Numbered from the stretch's first letter, positions 26,999 through 35,834 are shown. The stretch: 64,000 nt of DNA from JACDAN01 sp035707105 (GCA_035707105.1 DASSUI010000032.1:25999-89998), one strand, 5' to 3'. Notes: generated by a model from the sequence alone, not told the origin. A program made the numbers and translations.

Positions 26999-27888
26999 GC
27001 TTCGAGCTTCTCGAGCACGGGCGTCACCGGCACGACGTGACGCTTGAACCGCAGCTCCGACTCCTCGAGCCCCGCGGCGACCCCGATCAGCTGCGAGAGG
27101 TGGAGGATCGGCATCTGGAAGCGCCGGCCCGTCGACGACTCGAGCTTCTGCTGCCAGGCATCGAGCGAGAGGTGGCACAGCGGGCACGGTGTGACCATCG
27201 CGTCGGCTCCGGCCTCGAGCGCCTGCTCGATCGGCTGGATCAGCTCGCCGAGCGCCGTCTCCTCGCGCGCCTGGATGATCGGGAACCCGCAGCACTTGAT
27301 CTTCGCCGGGTAGTCGACCGGCTCGCCGCCGCAGGCCTGGATGATCGCCTCGAGCGACCAGGGCTGATCCGGGTTCTCGAACCCGAGGATCTTCGAGGGT
27401 CGCAGGATCTGGCAACCGTAGAACGGCGCGATCCGCAGCCCCTTCAGCCCCTTGTGCGCCGACTGCTGCAGGCGCTCGAAGCCGTCGCCCTCTGCGATCA
27501 GCCACAGCAGGTGCTTGACCTCGACCCCGCCGGAGTAGGGGGGCACGCCGACCGCCTCGAGGTTCCGGTTCACGCGCTCGCGCAGCTCCTCGTCCTTCTG
27601 CAGCGAGACGTTCGCCTGCCGGAGGTTGAGCGTGCAAACGTTGCAGACCGTCATCAGCGTGTCCGCACCAGTCGCCTCGCCGTACGCCAGGATCCGCGCG
27701 TTCAGATGGAGGTAGTAGTCCGGCTCGGCCTCGTGGATGTCGCCGGCGCCGCAGCAGGTGACTGACTCGAGCTCCTCCAGCTCGAGCCCCACGCGCGGAG
27801 CGAGGGCCTGCGTCGAGATGTCGAGCTCCTTCGCCGACAGCGCGGCGAGACAGCCCTTGTAGTAGGCGACCTTCAGAGGCTCCGACAT
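26995..27888 (-). CDS. CCG-domain protein, probable type E succinate dehydrogenase membrane subunit (SdhE/HdrB-like)
   Basis: Protein of 297 residues with two Cys-rich CCG domains as in heterodisulfide reductase subunit B and type E succinate:quinone oxidoreductases. The first has the early YYKGCLAA Cys, CCGAGD and CNVC; the second has FYGCQIL, CCGFP and CPLC. Such domains bind an unusual iron-sulfur cluster and anchor the catalytic pair to quinone chemistry without classic cytochrome b helices. It follows sdhA and sdhB on the same strand after a 148-base gap that holds a palindromic repeat. The ATG at 27888 begins MSEPLKVAYYKGC. The second membrane-associated subunit (SdhF) known in archaeal type E operons was not found. 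Confidence 0.8.
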   Translation of the reverse strand: MSEPLKVAYYKGCLAALSAKELDISTQALAPRVGLELEELESVTCCGAGDIHEAEPDYYLHLNARILAYGEATGADTLMTVCNVCTLNLRQANVSLQKDEELRERVNRNLEAVGVPPYSGGVEVKHLLWLIAEGDGFERLQQSAHKGLKGLRIAPFYGCQILRPSKILGFENPDQPWSLEAIIQACGGEPVDYPAKIKCCGFPIIQAREETALGELIQPIEQALEAGADAMVTPCPLCHLSLDAWQQKLESSTGRRFQMPILHLSQLIGVAAGLEESELRFKRHVVPVTPVLEKLEA

Positions 27889-27927
27889 GATGTGCTTCGT
27901 CTCCTGGTCGTGGTCGGTGGCGCGAGC

Positions 27928-27980
27928 CAAGGACGCAGGGAGCGCCCGTATCGAGACGATACGGGCGCGACTGAGGACGC
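27928..27980. repeat. 53-bp palindromic dispersed repeat, copy 1
   Basis: The core is a perfect 12-bp inverted repeat with a 3-base loop (GCGCCCGTATCG, AGA, CGATACGGGCGC). It is flanked by a direct GGACGC on each side. A second copy with about 90 % identity lies at 32120-32173 in the same orientation. This copy sits between sdhB and the CCG gene. It could attenuate transcription between them, or may be a REP-like element. Confidence 0.75.
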
Positions 27981-28036
27981 CGGATCGCGACGTCGAGCGC
28001 GGCCAGGAGACACAAGACCCATCGTGTCGGAGCCTC

Positions 28037-29176
28037 TCATGCCTCGCCGCCCTTTCCACGCGTCGGCCGTTTGCCCGGCGTGATGTCCGCCTGCGCCCGG
28101 CTGCCCCAGCCCGCGCCGGTCCCCTCGGGGTTCTCCTCGGAGATCTTCGCCAGCGCCCGCTCCGCCTGGACGATCCCGAGCGCGCCGCGCCGGCCCTCGT
28201 TCACGACGATGTCGTAGAGGCCGCGCGCCTCCTCGACCCGGTCGGCGACGTGCGGCGGGAACGGCAGCGGCACCTTGCCGTGCCGGAACAGCTTGAGCGC
28301 GAACTTCGTCTGCTTGACGGCCGACATCACACCCTGCGTCTTCGGCACGAGCTCGGTCTCGCGCAGCCAGCCCGTCGTCTTCGCGGAGATGACGAACCAC
28401 CTCGCGTGCTTGGCGCCCATGTCGTGGTCGACCCCGGTCTTCATCGACTCGGCACCGAGCTTCGCGATCGCGTCGCGCGGGTCGACGCCCTTCGGGCAGC
28501 GCTCGTTGCAGAAGTAGCAGCGCGTGCAATCCCAGATCCCGTGTTCCTCGTTGTACTCGTTGAGGCGCGGGACGGCGGCCTGGTCGCGCGGGTCGCCGAC
28601 GAACCGAAAGCCCTTGGCGAGCGCCGCCGGGCCGAGGAACTCCGGGTCGGACTCCATCGAGTTGCACTCGGAGACGCAGCAGCCGCACATGATGCAGAGC
28701 GCCTCCTTGTGGATCACGTTCATCGCCTGCTGGGACACGATCCGCTCACGCTCGTCGACCTCGTCGTAGCCGGGATCGAGCCAGGGCTTGACCGACCGGA
28801 TCTTGTTCCAGAACGGGCCCATGTCGACGACGAGGTCGCGGACGATCGGGAGGTTCCCCATCGCCGAGATCACCGGGACATGGCCGCGGTCGACGATGGG
28901 CTTCATCCGCTCCTTGCAGGCGAGAACCGCGCGCCCGTCCATGCGCATGCCGCACGAGCCACAGATCATCATCCGGCAGCTCTTGCGGTAGGCGAGCGAC
29001 CCGTCGACCTTGTCCTTGATCAGGTCGAGGACGTCGAGCAGGCACGACCATTCGGGCGCCTCGACCTCGTAGTCGCGGAGCTCGCGCTCCCCCGTCGAGG
29101 CGTCGAAGCGCCAGATCTTCAGCGGCACGGTCATGGTCGCGTGCTCGCTGCGGACGAAGTCGTCGGCGATGCTCAT
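28037..29176 (-). CDS. sdhB: Succinate dehydrogenase iron-sulfur subunit
   Basis: Iron-sulfur subunit of complex II, 379 residues, much longer than the usual 240-260. The N-terminal ferredoxin domain has the [2Fe-2S] cysteines in SCRMMICGSCGMRM and a later AC. The C-terminal half has CIMCGCCVSEC and CTRCYFCNERCPKG, both with four-cysteine patterns. That fits type E enzymes, where the classical [3Fe-4S] site is altered. About 130 residues beyond the ferredoxin fold (AKTTGWLRETELVPKTQGV onward) end in a charged tail. It starts four bases after sdhA ends. Electrons would pass from SdhA through this protein to the CCG subunit. Confidence 0.93.
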   Translation of the reverse strand: MSIADDFVRSEHATMTVPLKIWRFDASTGERELRDYEVEAPEWSCLLDVLDLIKDKVDGSLAYRKSCRMMICGSCGMRMDGRAVLACKERMKPIVDRGHVPVISAMGNLPIVRDLVVDMGPFWNKIRSVKPWLDPGYDEVDERERIVSQQAMNVIHKEALCIMCGCCVSECNSMESDPEFLGPAALAKGFRFVGDPRDQAAVPRLNEYNEEHGIWDCTRCYFCNERCPKGVDPRDAIAKLGAESMKTGVDHDMGAKHARWFVISAKTTGWLRETELVPKTQGVMSAVKQTKFALKLFRHGKVPLPFPPHVADRVEEARGLYDIVVNEGRRGALGIVQAERALAKISEENPEGTGAGWGSRAQADITPGKRPTRGKGGEA

Positions 29177-29180
29177 CTGC

Positions 29181-30866
29181 TCAGTAGGTCCTCTCTTGGG
29201 GCTGCCACTTCGTCATCGTCACCGGTTTCCAGTCGAGCCGAACCTCGCCGTGTGCGTCGAAGGTCGTCATCGTGTGCCGGAGGAAGTTCTCGTCGTCGCG
29301 GTCCGGGTAGTCGTGCGGCCGCGCGTGAGCGCCGCGGCTCTCCTTCCGCGCGAGCCCGGCGACGACCATGCACTGCGCCAGGTCGAGCATGAACCCGAGC
29401 TCGATCGCCTGCGTGAGGTCGTTGTTGAAGATCTCGCCCTTGTCGTCGACGACCACCCGCTCGTACCGCTCCTTCAGGCCCTCGACGATCCGTCCCTGCT
29501 CGAGCATCTGCTCCTCGCGGCGGAAGACCCCGAAGTTCTGGTGCATCGTCCGGGCGAGCTCGTCGCGGATCGCCCACGGCCGCTCGCCCTCGGCCCGGCT
29601 CAGGAGCTCCTTGAGCTCGCGCTCGGCGTCCGCCTCGACCGACGGCGGGATGCTGACCGTCGTGTGCGTAAGCGCCCAGTCGGCCGCGGCCCGTCCCGCG
29701 CGCTTGCCGTACGTGATCGTCTCCATGAGGGCGTTGCCGCCCAGCCGGTTCGCCCCGTGGACGGAGACGCAGGCGCACTCGCCCGCGGCATAGAGGCCGG
29801 TCACGTTCGTCAGCCCGTCGAGATCCGTGTCCACCCCGCCCATGTGGTAGTGGGCGCCCGGCCTGACCGGGATCGGCTCGTGGATCGGGTCGACGGCGGC
29901 ATACGTGATCGAGAGCTCGCGCGTCCCGTGGAGCCGCTCGTTGATCTTCTCGGCGCCGAGGTGCCGCAGGTCGAGCAGGACGTTGCCGTCGATCCCCCGC
30001 CCCTCGTCGATCTCGGTCTGCTCCGCCCGCGAGATGACGTCGCGGCTCGCGAGCTCCATCGCATTCGGCGCGTAGCGCTTGAGGAAGCGGTCTCCCTCGG
30101 AGTTCAGGAGGTAGGCGCCCTCGCCGCGACAGCCCTCCGTGATCAGGATCCCGGTCGGGGCCAAGGTCGTGGGATGGAACTGCATCATCTCCATGTCCTT
30201 CAGCGGCACCCCCACGCGCAGGGCCATGGACATCGCGTCGCCCGTGCAGGCGTACGCGTTCGTCGTCCCGGTGTAGAGCCGGCCCGCCCCGCCGGTACAC
30301 AGGATCACCGTCTTGGCGCCGATCGCCTTTAGGCCGCCGTTCAGGAGGTCCCAGGCGATGACGCCCTGGCAGCGGTCGTCGTCGATGATCAGCTTCCAGG
30401 CGAAGTACTCCTCGTACGCGGGGATGTTCCGCTTCATGACCTGCTCGTAGAGCACGTGGACGAGCACGTGGCCCGTGATGTCGGCCGCGTACGCCGTTCG
30501 CGGCTCGCCCGCGGCGCCGAACGGGCGCTGCGCAATGCGGCCGTCGTCGGTGCGCGAGAAGACGGCTCCCCAGTGCTCGAGCTGGTAGACGTCGCCGGGC
30601 GCCTCGTCGCACAGCACCTCGATCGCGTCCTGATCGCCGAGGTAGTCCGACCCCTTGACCGTGTCGAACGCGTGCAGCTCGGGGTTGTCGTCGGAGGCGT
30701 TCCCGAGCGCCGCGTTGATGCCACCCTCGGCCGCCCCGGAGTGGCTGCGGACGGGGTGGATCTTCGAGAGCAGGGCCACGTCGGCACCCTCGTCGAACGC
30801 CTCGATGGCGGCGCGCATCCCTGCGCAGCCGGCGCCAACGACGAGCACGTCGTGCGTCGCTTCCAC
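29181..30866 (-). CDS. sdhA: Succinate dehydrogenase / fumarate reductase flavoprotein subunit
   Basis: Catalytic FAD subunit, 561 residues. The dinucleotide motif VLVVGAGCAGMRAAIEA opens the protein, HSGAAEGGINAALGN holds the histidine that usually links FAD covalently, and the substrate region contains MEMMQFHPTTL and YHMGGVDTD. The active-site Arg lies in GANRLGGNALMETI. The C-terminal helical domain (HQNFGVFRREEQM) is complete. It is the first gene of the operon sdhA-sdhB-CCG-phosphoesterase-GNAT. The 63 bases to the divergent AAA ATPase gene must contain promoters for both, though no strong consensus is visible. Confidence 0.95.
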   Translation of the reverse strand: MEATHDVLVVGAGCAGMRAAIEAFDEGADVALLSKIHPVRSHSGAAEGGINAALGNASDDNPELHAFDTVKGSDYLGDQDAIEVLCDEAPGDVYQLEHWGAVFSRTDDGRIAQRPFGAAGEPRTAYAADITGHVLVHVLYEQVMKRNIPAYEEYFAWKLIIDDDRCQGVIAWDLLNGGLKAIGAKTVILCTGGAGRLYTGTTNAYACTGDAMSMALRVGVPLKDMEMMQFHPTTLAPTGILITEGCRGEGAYLLNSEGDRFLKRYAPNAMELASRDVISRAEQTEIDEGRGIDGNVLLDLRHLGAEKINERLHGTRELSITYAAVDPIHEPIPVRPGAHYHMGGVDTDLDGLTNVTGLYAAGECACVSVHGANRLGGNALMETITYGKRAGRAAADWALTHTTVSIPPSVEADAERELKELLSRAEGERPWAIRDELARTMHQNFGVFRREEQMLEQGRIVEGLKERYERVVVDDKGEIFNNDLTQAIELGFMLDLAQCMVVAGLARKESRGAHARPHDYPDRDDENFLRHTMTTFDAHGEVRLDWKPVTMTKWQPQERTY

Positions 30867-30929
30867 TGACGTCGGACGCTATCGGATGAGCGACCGGCCC
30901 GGCCTCGTAACAACAGGCATCATCTGCCC

Positions 30930-32066
30930 GTGCCCGGCTTCCACGACAGGGTCGACCTGAGCTACGAGCTCACGCACGGAGGACCCGCGCAGGCGCTCTT
31001 CACCGCGCGTGTCGTCGACCGCGGGCTTCCGTACGTCTCCGCGGCGAGCTGGCCCACCTCGTCCCGCTCTCTGGACGCGATCGGAGAGACCTTGCATCGG
31101 TCTACGGGAGAGGGAGCCGAGCATGTCCTGGCGGAACGCGACGGAACCCTCGTGCAGGTCGACCTGTTCTCCGGCTGGGTGCACGCCCGTGTGGCGGGCG
31201 ACGACTCCGAGAGCGTCGCGGCCACGCTGGCCGAGGTCAAGGAGCTCCTGCCGGCGCCCGACCCCAACTCGACGCACCGGGTCGGCGTTCAGTTCTGGAC
31301 ATACGGCCAGCATGGCCCGATTCCGTCGTACCGCGAGATCTCGGTGCCGGAATGGGTCGACCTCGCCGCCAACTACACGGCGCCGGTGCGCGCGAGCCTC
31401 GAGCGATTGATGCACGGCTTCCAGCCGGCTCACGGCGGCCAGCTGATCCTCTGGCACGGCGAAGCCGGCACGGGCAAGACGTTCGCGCTGCGGGCGCTCG
31501 CCTGGGAGTGGCGCGACTGGTGCGAGTTCCACTACATCGTCGATCCCGACTCGTTCTTCGGCGAGCACGCGGACTACCTGATGAGCGTCCTCACCCAGCC
31601 CGGCTATGCCGAGATGCCCGACCCGCGGTTCATGCGCTACACCGCGATGCCGGGCGGGTTCATGCCCGTGGGAGAGAGCGAGGACGGCGAGGGCAGCAAG
31701 GCCTGGCGTCTCCTCGTCCTCGAGGATACGGGCGAGCTCCTGACACCGGACGCAAAGGCGGTGATCGGCCAGGGGCTCTCGCGCTTCCTCAACGTCGTCG
31801 ACGGGCTGATCGGCCAGGGGCTCCGCGTGCTGGTCCTCGTGACGACGAACGAGCCGATCAAGACGCTCCACCCGGCCGTGGCACGGCCGGGCCGCTGCGC
31901 GGCCAACATCGAGTTCGATCCGCTCACCGCCGAGGAAGCGGGCGCCTGGCTCCGGCAACACGGCTCCGAGGAGTCGGCCGACGGGCCCCTGCCCCTCGCG
32001 GAGCTCTACGCGCGGCTCGAGGGCCGCGACGTGGACGCCCTCCCGCCGGCCGGGTTCGCCGGCTAG
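30930..32066 (+). CDS. DUF5925-domain AAA ATPase
   Basis: AAA+ ATPase of 378 residues with an N-terminal DUF5925-type domain (about 1-130) of unknown role. The ATPase core has Walker A GEAGTGKT (about 178-185), Walker B LLVLEDTGELL with Glu/Asp, sensor 1 LVTTNEPIKTLH and the arginine finger/sensor 2 segment VARPGRCAANIEF. It resembles BCS1/proteasome-like AAA ATPases in that last part. GTG at 30930 starts MPGFHDRVDLSYEL. It is divergent from sdhA and convergent with pckA, so genomic context gives no clear partner. Substrate is unknown. Confidence 0.8.
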   Translation: MPGFHDRVDLSYELTHGGPAQALFTARVVDRGLPYVSAASWPTSSRSLDAIGETLHRSTGEGAEHVLAERDGTLVQVDLFSGWVHARVAGDDSESVAATLAEVKELLPAPDPNSTHRVGVQFWTYGQHGPIPSYREISVPEWVDLAANYTAPVRASLERLMHGFQPAHGGQLILWHGEAGTGKTFALRALAWEWRDWCEFHYIVDPDSFFGEHADYLMSVLTQPGYAEMPDPRFMRYTAMPGGFMPVGESEDGEGSKAWRLLVLEDTGELLTPDAKAVIGQGLSRFLNVVDGLIGQGLRVLVLVTTNEPIKTLHPAVARPGRCAANIEFDPLTAEEAGAWLRQHGSEESADGPLPLAELYARLEGRDVDALPPAGFAG

Positions 32067-32119
32067 GAGGGGCTGACGGGAAAGCGCTCGTCGCCAGGGC
32101 GCGATGGTCGTTCCCAGGC

Positions 32120-32173
32120 AAGGACGCAGGGAGCGTCCGTATCCACAGCGATACGGGCGCGACCGAGGACGCA
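32120..32173. repeat. 53-bp palindromic dispersed repeat, copy 2
   Basis: Second copy of the element at 27928-27980. The stem is 11 bp with one G-T pair (GCGTCCGTATC and GATACGGGCGC) and a 6-base loop (CACAGC). Both flanking GGACGC repeats are kept. It lies between the convergent ATPase and pckA genes, where a terminator would be expected. No T-run follows the stem. Confidence 0.75.
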
Positions 32174-32229
32174 GACCTGGGGGCGAGCAGCGTGGCCTGG
32201 CCGCTCAGCCGTTTTTCCGCCAGGCCCTC

Positions 32230-33831
32230 CTAAACGCGAGGCCCGGCCGCGGCGACGGCCTCGCCCGCGTCGTCCACGAACTGCTCGAAGTTGTCGCGGA
32301 ACATCCGGGCCAGCTCGCGCGACTTCCGGTCGTAGGCCTCGGGATCGGCCCACGTCGAGCGCGGGTCGAGCAGCTTCGAATCGACACCCGGCACGGAGAT
32401 CGGCACCTCGAACCCGAAGACCGGGTCGAACCGGTACTCCATGCCCTCGAGCTCCCCTGACAGGGCCGCCTTCAGCAGCGCGCGGGTCGCCTTGATGGGC
32501 ATCCGCTCGCCCTCGCCGAACGGGCCTCCGGTCCAGCCGGTGTTCACGAGCCAGACCGCCACGTGCGGATGCTGGTCGAGCTTGTCACCGAGCATGTGCG
32601 CGTACACCGACGGCGGCTGCGGGAGGAACGGCGCGCCGAAGCAGGCGGAGAAGGTGGGCTGCGGCTCGGTCACGCCGATCTCGGTGCCGGCGAGCTTCGC
32701 CGTGAAGCCGGACAGGAAGTAGAACATCGCCTGCTCGCGCGAGAGCCGCGCGATCGGGGGCAGGATCCCGAACGCGTCAGCGGTCAGGAACACGACCGAG
32801 CTCGGGTGGCCGGCCCGCTTCGCAGGAAGCGCATTCGAGATCTGCTCGAGCTTGTAGGCGGCCCGCGTGTTCTCGGTCTTCGAGTCGTCGTCGAGGTCGA
32901 GGATCCCCCGCTCGTCCATGACGACGTTCTCGAGGACGGTTCCCCAGCTGCGCGTCGTCCGGTAGATCTGCGGCTCGGCGTCGGGCGAGAGGCGGATCAC
33001 CTTCGCGTAGCAGCCGCCCTCCACGTTGAAGATGCCCTCCTCGCTCCAGCCGTGCTCGTCGTCGCCGATCAGGTGCCGTTCCGGGTCGGCCGAGAGCGTC
33101 GTCTTGCCCGTGCCGGAGAGGCCGAAGAAGACGGCCACTCGGCCCTCGTCGTCGACGTTCGCCGAACAGTGCATCGGGAGCACGCCCTCGAGCGGGAGCC
33201 GGTCGTTCATGAGCGTGAAGATCGACTTCTTGATCTCCCCGGCGTAAAACGTTCCGCCGATCAGGACCTCCATCCGCCCAGGATGCAGGACGACGAACGT
33301 GCCGCTCCGCGTGCCGTCCTCCTCGGGGTGGCCCTCGACGCCCGGCGCGTGGAGGACGACCGCCTGCGGCTCGTGATCAGCGAGCTCTTCCTCCGTCGGG
33401 TCGATGAAGAGCGTCTTCGCGAAGAGCGCTTGCCAGGGGCTGTACGTGATCACGCGAAGCGCCAGCCGGTGCGCCGGGTCGGCGCCCGCGAACGCGTCGA
33501 CGACGTAGAGGTCCTGCTCGGACAGGAAGGACGTCACCTTCTCGCGCAGGCCCTCGAAGCGCTCCTCCGGCAGCTCCTGGTTGACCTTGCCCCACCAGAT
33601 CCGGCCTTCGGACCCCGGCTCGCGGACGACGAACTTGTCGTTCGGCGAGCGCCCGGTGTGGACGCCGGTGTCGACGACGAGCGGCCCGCCCTCGGCCAAC
33701 CGCCCCTCGCCGCGCTGCAACGTGTGGCTGTAGAGGAGCGCGACCGTCGGGTGGTGGTGGACGGCGCCCGCCGGCTCGATGCCGTGGTCGCTCAGGTCCA
33801 CTCCGCCGCGAAGGTCCTCGATGATCGCCAT
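32230..33831 (-). CDS. pckA: Phosphoenolpyruvate carboxykinase (ATP)
   Basis: Converts oxaloacetate and ATP to phosphoenolpyruvate and CO2, the entry step of gluconeogenesis. The 533-residue protein is of the ATP-dependent type. Visible are the substrate loop TGRSPNDKFVV, the kinase-1a P-loop FGLSGTGKTTLS, the metal-binding LIGDDEHGWSEEG and a C-terminal adenine-binding segment NTGWTGGPFGEG. The ATG at 33831 is supported by an AAGGAG ribosome site at 33836-33841; an upstream in-frame GTG would skip it. The 132 bases upstream contain several GC palindromes and a CATACGATATG sequence that may hold the -10 region. Confidence 0.95.
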   Translation of the reverse strand: MAIIEDLRGGVDLSDHGIEPAGAVHHHPTVALLYSHTLQRGEGRLAEGGPLVVDTGVHTGRSPNDKFVVREPGSEGRIWWGKVNQELPEERFEGLREKVTSFLSEQDLYVVDAFAGADPAHRLALRVITYSPWQALFAKTLFIDPTEEELADHEPQAVVLHAPGVEGHPEEDGTRSGTFVVLHPGRMEVLIGGTFYAGEIKKSIFTLMNDRLPLEGVLPMHCSANVDDEGRVAVFFGLSGTGKTTLSADPERHLIGDDEHGWSEEGIFNVEGGCYAKVIRLSPDAEPQIYRTTRSWGTVLENVVMDERGILDLDDDSKTENTRAAYKLEQISNALPAKRAGHPSSVVFLTADAFGILPPIARLSREQAMFYFLSGFTAKLAGTEIGVTEPQPTFSACFGAPFLPQPPSVYAHMLGDKLDQHPHVAVWLVNTGWTGGPFGEGERMPIKATRALLKAALSGELEGMEYRFDPVFGFEVPISVPGVDSKLLDPRSTWADPEAYDRKSRELARMFRDNFEQFVDDAGEAVAAAGPRV

Positions 33832-33963
33832 TGGTCTCCTTGCGTTCCCGGGCCGGGTCCGGCCCCAAACAGGCTGCATATCGTATGGCAATGGCCGTCG
33901 CACCGCCCGAGCCGCCGCTGTCGGACGGCGTCGTGACGGTCCGTCCGGCGAGCGGGGCGAGGT

Positions 33964-34689
33964 CTAGTCGAACGCCGCGTCGATCCAGTGCGGCCCGCCC
34001 CAGCTGAGGTCGAGCGGGAAGTCGCGGACAAGGTGCGCCCAGATCAGCCACGCGAACCAGCGCGTCGTCCCGTAGAAGAAGCTCGCACGGTAGAGCGCGA
34101 GCAGCGCGGTCTCCGGCAACCGACGCCCCATCCAGCCCCAGAATCGCGGGTCCGCCCGCACGATGACGTCGTGGAAGTACTTGCGCTTGAGCATCCGCCA
34201 CGAGAGCAGCCCGTAGATAACGAACACGCCGTCCCACACGAATCCGAGCCCGCTGAAGTAGGCGCCCGCGTCGGTGATCCGGCCGTACTGGCCCGCGTAC
34301 GCCCAGGCGCCGACGCCGAACGTCTCCGTCGTGAGCGGGAAGAAGAGCATCGTCCCGATCGTGTCGCCCGCGTCCGTGAGGATGTGGGCCCACTGTCCTA
34401 AGAGGAAGCTCCAGGCCCAGATCCGGCTGCCGCTCAGCCCCCAGATCAGTCCGGCGACGAGGAGGCCGTACGCGAGCGAGTGCGTGAACCCGATGCCGGG
34501 CCAGCCGCGGTGAAACTGCACGGGGTCGTCGGCCTTGAACTCGACGCCGAGGACGTTGATCCCGTACACGAACCACTTGCTGAGCAGGTCGGGCGAGTAC
34601 GAGCCGATCAGCAGCGGCACGAACGCGACCCTGCCGCCGAGGTGCCGCTGAATCGCGTAGGGCTCGAGGTCGTGCGCCGCCCAGCTCAA
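33964..34689 (-). CDS. Membrane-bound metal-dependent hydrolase (DUF457/YdjM-like)
   Basis: Polytopic membrane protein of 241 residues. It has the pattern of LexA-regulated YdjM-like hydrolases: an early GSYSPDLLSKW with acidic residues, FHRGWPGIGFTHSLAYG with the HRG and THS histidines, and GQWAHILTDAGDTIG with a further His and Asp. About six hydrophobic segments follow. The TTG at 34689 was chosen because it overlaps the upstream stop as TTGA, the form seen between other genes here. It is the last gene of a unit with the small membrane protein and the sugar dehydrogenase. Reaction and substrate are unknown. Confidence 0.7.
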   Translation of the reverse strand: MSWAAHDLEPYAIQRHLGGRVAFVPLLIGSYSPDLLSKWFVYGINVLGVEFKADDPVQFHRGWPGIGFTHSLAYGLLVAGLIWGLSGSRIWAWSFLLGQWAHILTDAGDTIGTMLFFPLTTETFGVGAWAYAGQYGRITDAGAYFSGLGFVWDGVFVIYGLLSWRMLKRKYFHDVIVRADPRFWGWMGRRLPETALLALYRASFFYGTTRWFAWLIWAHLVRDFPLDLSWGGPHWIDAAFD

Positions 34690-34841
34690 CGGAGCAGGCG
34701 GCGTACGTAGGCGGGGATGATCCACACGGCCAGGAGCAGGAACGCCGTCCCCTCCACCCACGAGAAGAGGAGGCTGGGGAAGGCGACGCCGAGCGCGATG
34801 TACAGCGCCGCGGCGACGAGATAGAGCGCGGCCTCTCTCAT
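34686..34841 (-). CDS. Small two-helix membrane protein (51 aa)
   Basis: Unassigned short protein with two hydrophobic helices (MREAALYLVAAALYIALGV and LLFSWVEGTAFLLLAVWII) and a basic end YVRRLLR, so the C-terminus should be cytoplasmic. Its ATG overlaps the sugar dehydrogenase stop (ATGA), and its TGA overlaps the TTG of the hydrolase gene. The tight coupling on both sides argues that it is real despite its size. Function unknown. Confidence 0.7.
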   Translation of the reverse strand: MREAALYLVAAALYIALGVAFPSLLFSWVEGTAFLLLAVWIIPAYVRRLLR

Positions 34842-35815
34842 CGCCGCGTGATGCGGTAGACGACGCCGCGGCCGTGGTCGGCCACGAGCAGCCCTCCGTG
34901 CTCGTCGACCGCGAGCGCGAGCGGGTGCGAGAGGCCGGTGGCGAAGGCCGTCACCCGCCCCGGGCCGCCCGCGCGCAGCAGGACGCGCGTCACCTTGCGG
35001 CCGTGCTTGGTCGAGTCGTACTGGCCCCACTCGGCGACGTACAGCGCGCCGTTCCAGAAGGCCATGCCGCCCGCCGCCGAGTGCGGCTCGAGATAGGCGA
35101 CCGGCGGCGTGACCCCGCGGCAGCTCCCTCGAAGCCGCTTGGTCCGGTGGCTCGGCCAGCACCCCGGCCAGCCGAAGTCGCCTCCCTGCCGGACCTCGAC
35201 CACCGCCTCCGCCGGCTCGCGGTCTCCGAGGTCGTCGCGCCCGTTGACGGACGCGTAGAGCCGGCCCGTGACCGGGTCCGCGGCGAGGCCGTAGGGGTTG
35301 CGGAGGCCGCGGGCGACGACCCGCAGGCCGTCGCCGTTCGGCCGCACCGAGAGGATCGCCGCGCTCAGGCGGCTGCGCTCGGCGCAGACGTCGCAGGTCG
35401 AGCCGCTCCCGAGGTAGAGGCGGCCGCGGTGCACGATCACGTTGTCCTGTTGGTGGCGGCCGTACGGGAGGTTCCGCAGGATCGCCGTCCTCTGTCCGCC
35501 GCTCACGCGCCAGAGCGCGCCCTGTGCGGAGACGAACAGCGCCCCGGCGTCCCAGGTGAGACCGAGCGGCGTGCGGAACCCCCGGAGGACGACGCGCGGG
35601 CGCCGCGTGCGCGGGTCGACGCGGACGACCTCCCCGCCCTCCTGCGTCAGATACAGCGCGCCGTCCGGCCCCCAGGCCATGGCCGTCGGGGAGTCGAGGT
35701 CGCGGATCCACGTCTCGACGCGGAACCCGGACGGCACCCGCACTGCCTGGATCGCCCCGCCGGCCGAGCTCGCGACCAGCGCGACTGCGACGGCGAGGCA
35801 GGACGCGAGCTTCAC
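34838..35815 (-). CDS. Secreted PQQ-type sugar dehydrogenase (soluble aldose / sorbosone dehydrogenase-like)
   Basis: Six-bladed beta-propeller oxidoreductase of 325 residues, likely exported. The N-terminus KLASCLAVAVALVASSAGGA is a signal peptide. The propeller starts with VPSGFRVETWIRDLDSPTAMAWGPDGALYLTQ. Blade motifs include VLRGFRTPLGLTW, LPYGRHQQDNVIVH, GLRNPYGLAADP and GGDFGWPGCWP. A CDVC pair around residue 165 is characteristic of this branch. PQQ binding is expected from the family, but PQQ synthesis genes are not in this window. GTG at 35815 starts right at the signal peptide and lies 19 bases from the divergent recombinase start. Confidence 0.82.
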   Translation of the reverse strand: MKLASCLAVAVALVASSAGGAIQAVRVPSGFRVETWIRDLDSPTAMAWGPDGALYLTQEGGEVVRVDPRTRRPRVVLRGFRTPLGLTWDAGALFVSAQGALWRVSGGQRTAILRNLPYGRHQQDNVIVHRGRLYLGSGSTCDVCAERSRLSAAILSVRPNGDGLRVVARGLRNPYGLAADPVTGRLYASVNGRDDLGDREPAEAVVEVRQGGDFGWPGCWPSHRTKRLRGSCRGVTPPVAYLEPHSAAGGMAFWNGALYVAEWGQYDSTKHGRKVTRVLLRAGGPGRVTAFATGLSHPLALAVDEHGGLLVADHGRGVVYRITRR

Positions 35816-35834
35816 GGGCGCGAATCCTGCCTGG

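Noticed and set aside
26183..28015. A 610-codon frame suggesting a CCG-phosphoesterase fusion
   Set aside because: The part upstream of 26998 is out of frame with the Cys-rich protein and reads as low-complexity Arg/Ala sequence; two genes overlap at CTGA instead.
30879..31961. Long open frame antisense to the DUF5925 ATPase gene
   Set aside because: It has no recognisable domain and mirrors the codon periodicity of the ATPase gene, whose Walker motifs are clear.
33842..33963. Riboswitch or structured leader upstream of pckA
   Set aside because: Only generic GC-rich palindromes such as GGCCGGGTCCGGCC are visible; nothing matches a known class and no covariation can be tested.
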